64,000 nt of DNA. It comes from Mycolicibacterium sp. TY81 (GTDB lineage Bacteria; Actinomycetota; Actinomycetes; Mycobacteriales; Mycobacteriaceae). Below are positions 8,055-18,580 of this stretch, one piece after another (position 1 is the stretch's first letter; every line of letters begins with the position of its first letter). The notes beneath the pieces were generated by a model, which was not told the origin of the DNA, searched no databases, and saw nothing but the letters and a program-made list of their open reading frames with translations. The DNA is taken from NCBI RefSeq assembly GCF_018326285.1, contig NZ_AP023362.1:4154001-4218000 (forward strand), in the 5' to 3' direction. The translations under genes were made by a program, and so were the position numbers.

Positions 8055-9539
8055 CTATGCGGTCAGGACCGAAGCACTGCTGGTCTGTGCAGCAGTGATC
8101 TTGAAGTCGTGCAGATTGACCGTCTTCAGCTGGTTGACGTACTGGGTGGCGAACCCGGGGAACATCGTCGCGTTGAAGCCGTCCTCGGTCAGGTACCAGC
8201 TCTGGCAGCCCGAGTTCCACGTCGTGGACTGCAGTCGCTGCTGGATGTCCTCGTTGTAGCGGGCCTGGACCTCGGGCCGCACGTCGAGCGACTTCCACCC
8301 GAACTGCAGCAGCTTGGAGATCGCCTCGACGATGTAGTCGATCTGCGCCTCCATGTACACCAGCGCGGAGCTGTGGCCGGGTCCGGAGTTGGGTCCGAAC
8401 GTGAAATACAGGTTGGGGTAACCGGATACCGCGACGCTGCGGTAGGCGTACGCGCCCCGACTCCATTCCGCGGCGAGCTCCCGGCCGTCGATACCGATGA
8501 CGGGGAACGGGGTGCCGGCCTTGGACACATCGAAACCGGTGGCGAAAACGATGGCGTCGAATTGGTGCTCGATGCCTTCGACCGTCCGGATTCCCTTGGG
8601 CGACAACCGCGCAATGGGCCACGTGATGAGCTTGCAGTTGTCGGCCTGCAGCGCCGGGTAGTAGTCGGCGGTCATCAGCAGCCGCTTGCAGCCGGCCGAG
8701 AAGTCGGGGGTCAGCTGGCGGCGCAGCCACGGATCCTTCACCTGCAGGCGCAGATTCGCCAGGCTCAGTGCCTCGACCACCCGGGTGAACGGGCTGTCCC
8801 ACACCACACCGAGCGCGACCGACTCGTGTCCCCAGAACCACGCCGACCGCGCGAGCTTCTCGGCGAAAGGCACGTCCTTGTAGATGCGCTTCAGCCAGCC
8901 ACTGGTCGCGCCGTTGATGCGCGGGATCACCCAGCCGGGCGTGCGCTGGAACACCTTGACCGACTTGGCGACCTTGATCAGTTCCGGGACGATCTGCACG
9001 CCACTGGCGCCGGTACCGATGACCGCGACCTTCTTGCCGGTGAAGTCGTAGTCGTGATCCCAACGGGCACTGTGGATCTTCTTGCCCTCGTAGGTCTCGA
9101 TGCCTTCGATCTTCGGGAAGCTGGCGTTCGCCAACGGTCCCGAGGCGACGATCACGGCGCGCGCCTGCACCGGTTCGCGCCCCTCGAAGTTGACGGTCCA
9201 CTCCCCCGCCACCTCGTCGTACTCCACACCGGTCACGTTGTGACCGAAGCGGATGTGCGGCGCGATACCGAACGACTCCACCATGCTGTCGATGTAGCCG
9301 AGGATCTCGTCGCTACCGGAGTAGGTGTGCGACCAGTCCGGGTTCGGCGCGAAGCTGTACGAGTACAGGCGCGACGGGATGTCGCACGCCGCACCGGGAT
9401 ACGTGTTGTCGCGCCAGGTGCCACCGACCCGGGTGCCGCGCTCGAAGATCTCGAAATCGGTGATGCCCTGGTCTTTGAGCCGGATGGCGGCTCCGATGCC
9501 GGCGAAGCCCGCACCGATGATCGCTACAGAAATGGTCAT
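8055..9539 (-). CDS. Flavin-containing (Baeyer-Villiger-type) monooxygenase
   Basis: 494 residues. The N-terminal FAD-binding motif is AIIGAGFAGIGAAIRL; the NADPH-binding motif AVIGTGASGVQIVPEL comes near residue 175. Between them YEGKKIHSARWDHDYD is the BVMO fingerprint FxGxxxHxxxWD with Tyr in place of the first Phe. Such enzymes use NADPH, FAD and O2 to insert an oxygen atom into ketones or oxidise N or S. It sits 12 bp after the ferritin-like gene in an operon with an SDR and an esterase. Ketone to ester, then ester hydrolysis, would be a logical sequence, but the substrate is unknown. The layout recalls the M. tuberculosis mymA operon. Confidence 0.9.
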   Translation of the reverse strand: MTISVAIIGAGFAGIGAAIRLKDQGITDFEIFERGTRVGGTWRDNTYPGAACDIPSRLYSYSFAPNPDWSHTYSGSDEILGYIDSMVESFGIAPHIRFGHNVTGVEYDEVAGEWTVNFEGREPVQARAVIVASGPLANASFPKIEGIETYEGKKIHSARWDHDYDFTGKKVAVIGTGASGVQIVPELIKVAKSVKVFQRTPGWVIPRINGATSGWLKRIYKDVPFAEKLARSAWFWGHESVALGVVWDSPFTRVVEALSLANLRLQVKDPWLRRQLTPDFSAGCKRLLMTADYYPALQADNCKLITWPIARLSPKGIRTVEGIEHQFDAIVFATGFDVSKAGTPFPVIGIDGRELAAEWSRGAYAYRSVAVSGYPNLYFTFGPNSGPGHSSALVYMEAQIDYIVEAISKLLQFGWKSLDVRPEVQARYNEDIQQRLQSTTWNSGCQSWYLTEDGFNATMFPGFATQYVNQLKTVNLHDFKITAAQTSSASVLTA

Positions 9540-9551
9540 TCGTGAATTCCT

Positions 9552-10472
9552 TTACGCAACCGGCTCGTAGGTCAGCTCGTCCGACCAGGTCGGCGTGTAC
9601 TTCACCAGCGGCATCGGGATGGCGCCGGTGACCACCACCAGCGAATCGGCCAGCCAGTGGTACTTCGAGGTACGGTCGATGACCTTCTTGGCGTGCCACG
9701 AGATGAACCGGTACATGGGCACCCGGCGCGCGAAAGCGCTTCGCTCACCGACACTTTGGAACCGCCGCATCGCCTGGTACAGGCGTTCCTCGTTGACGCC
9801 CATGGCCACGATGTTGTCGCGCATCTTGTTGAGCAGGGGGAAGTAGCTCAGCGTGCCGACGATCAGTGCCGGGTTCATCCAGCTGCCGACGAAGTCGACG
9901 ACCAGCTTGCGCATGTCGGCGTGGCCGAGGATGTCCATGACCTCGAAGTCGACGGCGAGGTGTCGCGACTCGTCGGAGTTGATGCGCTTGAAAACCTCCT
10001 GCGCCACCGGGTCTTTGACCTCATCGGTGATGAATTTGATGAGGGCGCCGTCCAGTGCCACCTCCAGCATGGGGATGACGGTGCCGAGGATCGACAGCGA
10101 CATGCCGTCGGAGAACTTGTCGAGCCAGGTGATCACCAGCTGCACATTGACGCTCGGCGGCGGGACCTCGTCGTTCTCGAGCATGCCCCAGCGCCGCATC
10201 AGGGCCAGCTCGGCGTTGGCGTGCTTCTGCTCCTCGGCGTGGAAGTGCTCGTAGATGCTCTTGAGCGTCGGGGTCGGCGCCTTGCGGGCCAGTGCGGCGA
10301 AGCCACGGGCGCCGACGTTCTCGATCCACATCAGATCGGTCATGAACGGCTTGAGCTTGGCCCACAGTTCCGGCTCGATCAGTTCGGCACCCGGTGCGTC
10401 CCAGTCGATGTCGGCCAGGGCCCACTGCTTGTCCTTGATCTTCTGCAGCATGTCATCGAGATCCATTGCCAT
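9552..10472 (-). CDS. Ferritin-like diiron 'metal-dependent hydrolase' family protein
   Basis: 306 residues. The helical protein carries EEQKH (EHFHAEEQKHANAE) near residue 100 and DESRHLAVDFE near residue 190, two E-x-x-H type metal-ligand motifs about 90 residues apart, as in diiron ferritin-like folds. This matches the PF10118-type proteins annotated as predicted metal-dependent hydrolases, often found beside flavin monooxygenases and SDRs in mycobacteria. There is a hydrophobic stretch around SILGTVIPMLEVALDGALI but no signal peptide. Gaps of 12 bp on both sides place it firmly in the operon. A true oxygenase or desaturase-like role is possible. Confidence 0.75.
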   Translation of the reverse strand: MAMDLDDMLQKIKDKQWALADIDWDAPGAELIEPELWAKLKPFMTDLMWIENVGARGFAALARKAPTPTLKSIYEHFHAEEQKHANAELALMRRWGMLENDEVPPPSVNVQLVITWLDKFSDGMSLSILGTVIPMLEVALDGALIKFITDEVKDPVAQEVFKRINSDESRHLAVDFEVMDILGHADMRKLVVDFVGSWMNPALIVGTLSYFPLLNKMRDNIVAMGVNEERLYQAMRRFQSVGERSAFARRVPMYRFISWHAKKVIDRTSKYHWLADSLVVVTGAIPMPLVKYTPTWSDELTYEPVA

Positions 10473-10484
10473 GATGAATTCCTT

Positions 10485-11342
10485 TCAGTCCTTGGGAAGT
10501 ACGCGACCGAGCAGTCCGGCACCGCGGACGTACAGGGCCGGGAAGTGTCGTTTGAGGTGCCAGATGACGGTGGCGTCGAGTTGCGGCACCACGTAGAGCC
10601 GGCCGCCGTCGTGCGCGTCCAGCGTGCGGGCGGCGACGTTGTCGGCCGACAGCCCGGTCCAGCGGGCCAGTTGCTGGCTCAGGCTCATCGAGCCGGGGGT
10701 GATGCGGCCGTCGGTGAAGACGTTGGTCTTCACGAAGGTCGGGCACAGGACGGTGACGGCGACGTCGGTGCCGTCGAGTTCGGCGGCGAGGGTTTCCGAC
10801 AGTGACATCACGCCCGCCTTCGACACGTTGTAGGCCGCCATCGACGGCGCGGCGGCGAATCCGGCGGCCGAGGCCACGTTGATGATGCCACCCCGGCCGG
10901 CTTCGCGCAGCAGCGGCGTGAAGACCTCACAGCCGTACACCACACCCCACAGGTTGATGCCGAGTGCCCAGTCCCAGTCCTCGAAACCGATGTCGCCCAC
11001 CGGTTTTCCGCCGATGCCGACACCCGCGTTGTTGATCACCAGCGTCGGCGCGCCACCGAAGATCTCCTGCGCCTGCTTCGCCAGCAGCTCGATGGCGGTG
11101 CGGTCGGCGACGTCGCACTGCACGGCGTGGCCCTTGCCGGTGGGCAGCTGGTCGATCAGCGCGACGGTCTCTTGCGCGCGCTCCATGCTGATGTCCGCGC
11201 AGATGATCTCGCCGCCCCGGCGCGCGAGCTCGAGCGCGAACGACCGTCCGATACCGCTGCCGGCGCCGGTGACGACCGCCTTCGCCTTGTCCGAACGGCG
11301 TTCGCCGCGAAAGACATTCAGAATCGTGTCGAGGCCGATCAT
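10485..11342 (-). CDS. Short-chain dehydrogenase/reductase
   Basis: About 286 residues. Nucleotide-binding motif AVVTGAGSGIGRSFALEL, the NNAG motif (VINNAGVGIG) and the catalytic Ser-Tyr-Lys set (NVASAAGF ... AYNVSKAGV) are all present. It should oxidise an alcohol or reduce a ketone with NAD(P). The ATG at 11342 is chosen because GAGGTG lies at the right distance upstream; a GTG at 11348 falls too close to it. The start overlaps the stop of the upstream esterase gene by one base, showing translational coupling. Partner of the monooxygenase in the same operon. Confidence 0.9.
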   Translation of the reverse strand: MIGLDTILNVFRGERRSDKAKAVVTGAGSGIGRSFALELARRGGEIICADISMERAQETVALIDQLPTGKGHAVQCDVADRTAIELLAKQAQEIFGGAPTLVINNAGVGIGGKPVGDIGFEDWDWALGINLWGVVYGCEVFTPLLREAGRGGIINVASAAGFAAAPSMAAYNVSKAGVMSLSETLAAELDGTDVAVTVLCPTFVKTNVFTDGRITPGSMSLSQQLARWTGLSADNVAARTLDAHDGGRLYVVPQLDATVIWHLKRHFPALYVRGAGLLGRVLPKD

Positions 11343-12331
11343 CAGCACACCTCTTCGAGTTCGTTGGATCGCTTGTAGGCATCGGCGATGAAGGCCGCGG
11401 CGCGGCGCAGCGCCGGGGCGGCCTCGGGTGCCAGATGCGGCAGTGCCTGGAAGACGTGCACCATGCCAGGCCAGACTTCGAGTGTGCTGACACCACCGGC
11501 GCGGCGCAGCTCGGCATCGAGGTAGCGGGCGTCGGCGCGCAGCATCTCGAAACCGCCGACCTGAATCAGGATGGGCGGCAACTGGTCTGCCTTGGCGAAG
11601 TCGAGGCGCAGCCGCGGATCGGCCAGATTCTGGCCCTGGGTGTACAGCCCGACCATGCGCGCGGCCGCCGTCGCCGACATCGCCGGGTCGCGGTACGACG
11701 CCTTCTCCTGCTCCAGAGCCAGCCCGAGCGTCACGTCGATCAACGGCGAGAACAGCACCACGCCCGCGGGCCGGAAGTCCGGGTCGCCGGCGTGCGCCAG
11801 CAGCATGTCGCAGGTCAGGTGACCACCGGCGGAGTCGGCGCCCATCACGATGTCCGAGGCCGCATAGCCCTCCGACAGCAGCCAGCGGTACCCGGCTTCG
11901 ACGTCCTCGGCTGCCGTCGGGAAGCGGTGCTCGGGGGCCAGGCGGTAGTCCACGACGAACATCGGCAGTCCGGTCGCCTCAGACAGGCGGGCCACCAGCT
12001 TGCGGTGGGTGCGCGCCGAGCAGATGACGTACGCACTGCCGTGCACGTAGTAGCCGGCGCGGCGGCCGAATTCGACACCCGGGCCGAGGACCCATTCGCC
12101 CCGCAGGTCCGGCGTGCGTACCGGGATGATCCGAGTGCCGCCGGGCATGGAACCGAAGGTCTCCATGATGGTCGCGATGAGCCCGCGGCCGAACCAGACA
12201 CCGGGCGTGTTCATCGGGATGACGCTGGTCAGATTGCCCAAGGTCCAGCGGGTCACCGTGGCCGAGAGCGCGGCGCGCAACGTTGCGCGCGTGGGTACTT
12301 CGGGCAACGTTGCCCGATCAGTTTCCGTCAC
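11342..12331 (-). CDS. Alpha/beta hydrolase of the hormone-sensitive-lipase group (LipR-like)
   Basis: Roughly 330 residues from a GTG at 12331. The nucleophile motif is MGADSAGGHL, and HPxxGM-type residues near the end (WPGMVHVFQALP) supply the histidine. The oxyanion motif reads VHGSAY instead of the usual HGGG/HGGA. The frame extends to an ATG at 12406, but that would run through the palindromic operator at 12351-12376, so 12331 is preferred; the exact start is uncertain. First gene of the six-gene operon; likely esterase acting on the product of the monooxygenase (inference). Confidence 0.75.
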   Translation of the reverse strand: MTETDRATLPEVPTRATLRAALSATVTRWTLGNLTSVIPMNTPGVWFGRGLIATIMETFGSMPGGTRIIPVRTPDLRGEWVLGPGVEFGRRAGYYVHGSAYVICSARTHRKLVARLSEATGLPMFVVDYRLAPEHRFPTAAEDVEAGYRWLLSEGYAASDIVMGADSAGGHLTCDMLLAHAGDPDFRPAGVVLFSPLIDVTLGLALEQEKASYRDPAMSATAAARMVGLYTQGQNLADPRLRLDFAKADQLPPILIQVGGFEMLRADARYLDAELRRAGGVSTLEVWPGMVHVFQALPHLAPEAAPALRRAAAFIADAYKRSNELEEVC

Positions 12332-12376
12332 GGCAACTAGGTCATCATTAACTGTGCCATTTGTCAATGGCACAGT
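12273..12376. promoter_or_regulatory. Three palindromes in the divergent control region
   Basis: A perfect inverted repeat lies at 12351-12376: ACTGTGCCATT, spacer TGTC, AATGGCACAGT. Two more perfect palindromes lie at 12273-12290 (GCGCGCAACGTTGCGCGC) and 12301-12316 (CGGGCAACGTTGCCCG). They share the core GCAACGTTGC and their centres are 27 bp apart. All sit between the esterase operon and the reductase gene, the last two just inside the esterase reading frame. They look like operators for dimeric regulators, possibly two different ones. The MerR-family gene in the operon is a candidate, but TetR-type binding fits the shape better. Confidence 0.55.
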
Positions 12377-12420
12377 TGGCGGCGACAATCTGACCTGGTC
12401 CCACAACGGAAGGCATTTTC

Positions 12421-13473
12421 ATGACCGCATCGACAGCGTCCAGGTCACACGAGTTGACCGTGGTCGACGTGATCAGCGAGACCCCCGACGCCGTGTCGCT
12501 GGTCCTTGCAGCCAAGCACGATGCGCGCCAACACTTCGCTTACGAGGCCGGCCAGTTCCTGACACTGCGCATCCCGGCGCGCGACGGCGCGGTCTCGCGG
12601 TGCTATTCACTCTCGAGCAGTCCGTCCGCCGACGAGCATCTCAAGGTGACCGTGAAACGCACCTCGGGCGGCCTCGCCTCCAACTGGCTGTGCGACCACG
12701 CCAAGGCCGGAATGACGCTGGAATCACTCACGCCCGCAGGCGCTTTCACTGTCCGGCCGGCGGACAGCGAGCTGATCTTCGTCGCCGCCGGCAGCGGCAT
12801 CACCCCGGTCATCTCGATGATCCGCGCCGTGCTCCTGCAGTCCGGCCGCCGGGTGACGCTCGTCTATGCCAACCGCGACCGCGAGTCCGTCATCTTCGAC
12901 GCCGAGTTGACGGAACTTCTTGCGGCACATGCCGACCGGCTGACCCTCATGCACTGGCTCGAGTCGGAGTCCGGCCTCCCCACCCCGGCCGGACTGCGCG
13001 CCCTGCTGCCCGCGGCACCGGGTGCCGACACCGCCGCCTATCTGTGCGGCCCGGCAGCATTCATGGACGTGGCCGCGGCGGCCTTGCACGATGCCGGCGT
13101 CGCCCGCGAGCACGTGCACCGCGAGGTCTTCGTATCTCTGACCACCGACGCTTTCGCCGCACCGGAGCCGGTGACCGGTGCCGCCCCGGACGGCGAGGCG
13201 GCGACCGCAACCGTCGAGATCGACGGCGACACCCACGAGATCAGCTGGCCCAGAACCGAGGTGCTGCTCGACACCCTGCTGAGCAAAGGTATCGACGCGC
13301 CCTACGCCTGCCGCGAAGGCAACTGCGGCGCCTGCGCGTACACCCTGCGCCAGGGCGAGGTGAGCATGCGCGTCAACGACACCCTCGACGACTACGAACT
13401 CGGCATCGGCGTCCGGCTGGCGTGCCAGTCGATACCCGAATCCGACCATCTGACAGCGGTTTTCGACCGCTGA
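12421..13473 (+). CDS. Oxygenase reductase: FAD/NAD(P)H domain plus C-terminal [2Fe-2S] ferredoxin (KshB/PaaE type)
   Basis: 350 residues. The flavin site RCYSLSSSP and the nucleotide-binding start FVAAGSGITPVISMI mark a ferredoxin-NADP reductase module. The C-terminal ~90 residues form a plant-type ferredoxin with cluster ligands in CREGNCGACAYTL and a last Cys in LACQS. This arrangement is found in electron-transfer partners of Rieske and diiron oxygenases, such as 3-ketosteroid 9-hydroxylase reductase. It is divergent from the operon with the ferritin-like diiron protein, to which it could supply electrons (inference). An ATG with GGAAGG upstream makes the start clear. Confidence 0.88.
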   Translation: MTASTASRSHELTVVDVISETPDAVSLVLAAKHDARQHFAYEAGQFLTLRIPARDGAVSRCYSLSSSPSADEHLKVTVKRTSGGLASNWLCDHAKAGMTLESLTPAGAFTVRPADSELIFVAAGSGITPVISMIRAVLLQSGRRVTLVYANRDRESVIFDAELTELLAAHADRLTLMHWLESESGLPTPAGLRALLPAAPGADTAAYLCGPAAFMDVAAAALHDAGVAREHVHREVFVSLTTDAFAAPEPVTGAAPDGEAATATVEIDGDTHEISWPRTEVLLDTLLSKGIDAPYACREGNCGACAYTLRQGEVSMRVNDTLDDYELGIGVRLACQSIPESDHLTAVFDR

Positions 13474-13479
13474 TCGGCG

Positions 13480-15234
13480 TCACGCCGCGTTGTCGGCGCC
13501 GGGCTCCGTTGCGTAGGTGCCCGGGTTGAACATCGACGCCACCGCACCGAGCAGCATCATCACCGCGGCCGCGCCGAACACCACGACCAGGCCCGAATGG
13601 AACGGCTCGGTGATCAACTGCGGGAAGAAGCTCTGACCCGTCAGGGTGGCGGCATTGACACCGGGCTGTTGCAGGGTGTGGAACGGCGCCAGCAATTCGC
13701 CCATGGGGTTGTAGCCGAGGAAGGCCGCGAACAGGCTGCCCACCGGCGGCAGTTCGGCCACCTGCTGCGCGACGTCAGCCGAAACCCCTTGCTGCTGCAG
13801 GCCACTGGACAACGCGGTCGGCAGCGTGCCGGCCAGCCCGACGACCATGAGCGAGAAGAAGATACCGATCGACAGCGAGCTGCCGGCGTTGAAGAACGTC
13901 GACCGCACACCCGATGCCGCGCCGCGCTGCGCGGCCGGCACGCTGGACATGATGGCCGCGGTGTTCGGCGCGGTGAAGATACCGCCGCCGACGCCGTTGA
14001 GGAACACCAGCAAGGCGAATTCCCAGTACGCGAAGTTGACCGGAATGAGCAGCAGCGCAACGAAAGTCACGGCCATCAGCAGCATGCCGCCGACCGCCAG
14101 CGGCCGCGCGCCGAAACGGTCGGACAGGCTGCCTGCGACGGGTGCGGCCACCAGGAAACCGATGGTCGCCGGCAACAGGTAGATGCCCGCCCACAGCGGC
14201 GTCGATTCGAAGTCGTAGCCGTGCAGCGGCAGCCAGATGCCCTGTAGCCAGATGATGAGCATGAACTGCAACCCGCCACGGCCCACCGACGACAGCAGCC
14301 CCGCCAGGTTGCCCATGCCGAAGGTCGCGGATTTGAACAGCCGCATGTCGACCATCGGCGACTCGACCTTGAGCTCGATGATGCAGAACACGACCAACAG
14401 CAGCAGGCCCACACCGATGGAGCCGAGGACCGCGGGGCTGCCCCAGCCCGTGGGCGAATCACCGTACGGCTGAATGCCATACGTGATGCCGAGCAACAGC
14501 ACCGTCAGGCCCAGACCGAAGGTCACCGTGCCGGCCCAGTCCAGCTTGCCGGGCGACCGTGTACCCAGTTCACGCAGTGAGCGGTAGCTCCAGATGGCGC
14601 CGACCACGCCGATCGGGATGCCGACCCAGAACACGGCCTTCCACTCCCATTCCGAGAGGAAGCCGCCGATCAGCAGGCCGAGGAAGGATCCGGCCACGGC
14701 GGCCACCATGTTCACGCCGAGCGCCATGCCGCGCTGGTTGGCCGGGAAGGCGTCGGTCAGGATCGCCGACGACGACGCCATCAGCATCGCGCCGCCGACA
14801 CCCTGGATCACCCGCCAGGCGATGAGCCAGACCGCACCGCCGCCGAGATGGAACGGATCGAACGACAGCGCGACGGCCGCCAGCGTGAAGATGACGAAAC
14901 CCAGGTTGTAGATGCGGACCCGGCCGTACATGTCGCCGAGACGGCCGAAGGGCACCACCAGCACAGCGGTCACCACGAGGTAGCCCATCAGCATCCACAG
15001 CAGGTAGCTGACGTTGCTCGGCGCCAGCGGGTTCAGCCCGATGCCCCGGAAGATGGCCGGCAGTGAGATCAGCACGATCGACGCGTTGATCGTGGCCAGC
15101 AGCGTGCCCAGTGTCGTGTTGGCCAGGACGACCCACTTGTAGCGCGGGTGGTCGTGGTCCATCTGGACGCGTCGGCGTGCGGTTGCCGCGAGGGCGGTGT
15201 CGGGCTGCCCGGTGAGCTCGGTGTCAGTCGTCAT
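13480..15234 (-). CDS. MFS drug exporter, DHA2 (EmrB/QacA, 14-TM) family
   Basis: 584 residues with about 14 hydrophobic segments. Recognisable MFS signatures include the loop FGRLGDMYGRVRIYNLGF after the second helix, and GVGGAMLMASSSAILTDAFP. A large periplasmic insert (GLQQQGVSADVAQQVAELPP) precedes the last helices, as in many DHA2 members. It probably exports toxic amphiphiles by proton antiport; the substrate is unknown. It is convergent with the reductase gene (6-bp gap) and divergent from thiC. An AT-rich stretch before its start (ACATATGTTAGCTATACAAA, about 15266-15285) may hold the promoter. Confidence 0.88.
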   Translation of the reverse strand: MTTDTELTGQPDTALAATARRRVQMDHDHPRYKWVVLANTTLGTLLATINASIVLISLPAIFRGIGLNPLAPSNVSYLLWMLMGYLVVTAVLVVPFGRLGDMYGRVRIYNLGFVIFTLAAVALSFDPFHLGGGAVWLIAWRVIQGVGGAMLMASSSAILTDAFPANQRGMALGVNMVAAVAGSFLGLLIGGFLSEWEWKAVFWVGIPIGVVGAIWSYRSLRELGTRSPGKLDWAGTVTFGLGLTVLLLGITYGIQPYGDSPTGWGSPAVLGSIGVGLLLLVVFCIIELKVESPMVDMRLFKSATFGMGNLAGLLSSVGRGGLQFMLIIWLQGIWLPLHGYDFESTPLWAGIYLLPATIGFLVAAPVAGSLSDRFGARPLAVGGMLLMAVTFVALLLIPVNFAYWEFALLVFLNGVGGGIFTAPNTAAIMSSVPAAQRGAASGVRSTFFNAGSSLSIGIFFSLMVVGLAGTLPTALSSGLQQQGVSADVAQQVAELPPVGSLFAAFLGYNPMGELLAPFHTLQQPGVNAATLTGQSFFPQLITEPFHSGLVVVFGAAAVMMLLGAVASMFNPGTYATEPGADNAA

Positions 15235-15356
15235 CAGTCGGTCTTCGCTCCAATATCAGAAAAACATATGTTAGCTATACAAACGACCTCATGACAATTC
15301 GATTCCCAGTCACCGAACAGCCGAAACGGCGGGCATGGGCACGCACCGCCACACCC

Positions 15357-15384
15357 TTGCCTTCCAGCGAGCATCGACTACGGT
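15357..15384 (+). promoter_or_regulatory. thiC: Probable thiC-operon promoter
   Basis: TTGCCT at 15357-15362 and TACGGT at 15379-15384 are separated by 16 bp and fit a sigma-A-like promoter (-10 pattern TANNNT). The predicted start, about 15391, falls just where the TPP riboswitch begins. Assigned by pattern only. Confidence 0.4.
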
Positions 15385-15391
15385 GAACTAC

Positions 15392-17939
<2,548 letters not shown>

Positions 17940-17943
<4 letters not shown>

Positions 17944-18566
17944 GCCTCGACGACATCGCGGGCATCGCGCACGAACCCGAAGGCACGCCGACGGGCGTCG
18001 TGCTGCTGACGCACGGCGCGGGCGGTAACCGCGACGCCCCACTGATCATCCGCATCTGCGACGAATGGGCCCGCCATGGCTGGCTCGCGATCCGCTACAA
18101 CCTGCCCTACCGGCGGCGCCGCCCGAAGGGTCCGCCGTCCAATTCGGCGGCCTCGGACCAGCAGGGCATCGTCGAGGCGATCGAGCTGGCGCACACCCTG
18201 ACCGACGGCCCGGTGATCGCCGGCGGCCATTCCTACGGTGGCCGGATGACGTCGATGGTGGCCGCCCAGGGCGCCGACCTGGCGGCCCTGACGCTGTTCT
18301 CCTATCCCCTGCACCCGCCCGGCAAGCCCGAGCGGGCCCGCACCGAGCACCTCGGCCAGATCGAGGTCCCGACAGTCTTCACCCACGGCTCGGCCGACCC
18401 GTTCGGCAGCATCGCCGAGCTCACGGCCGCCGCCCAGCTGATCCCGGCACCCACCGAGCTCATCGAGATCACCGGGGCCCGCCATGACCTGGGATCCAAG
18501 ACCCTGGACGTCCCCGCGCTGGCCGTCGCCGCGGCCCTTGTGTTCGTGGCCCGAAGCGGTACCTGA
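17940..18566 (+). CDS. Alpha/beta hydrolase (dienelactone-hydrolase/KANL3-Tex30-like), Rv0421c-like
   Basis: 208 residues; small single-domain alpha/beta hydrolase. VVLLTHGAGGNRDAP is the strand-3/oxyanion segment, GGHSYGGRM holds the nucleophile serine, FTHGSADPFG the acid and ARHDLG the histidine, so the triad looks complete. Its ATG overlaps the thiD stop. The same neighbour follows thiD in M. tuberculosis (Rv0421c), which suggests a link with thiamine metabolism, but its substrate is unknown. Confidence 0.85.
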
Positions 18567-18580
18567 GGTACCGTCTGAAT

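Noticed and set aside
7377..9545. 722-aa plus-strand ORF
   Set aside because: Antisense to the MerR and monooxygenase genes, both of which have clear family motifs on the minus strand.
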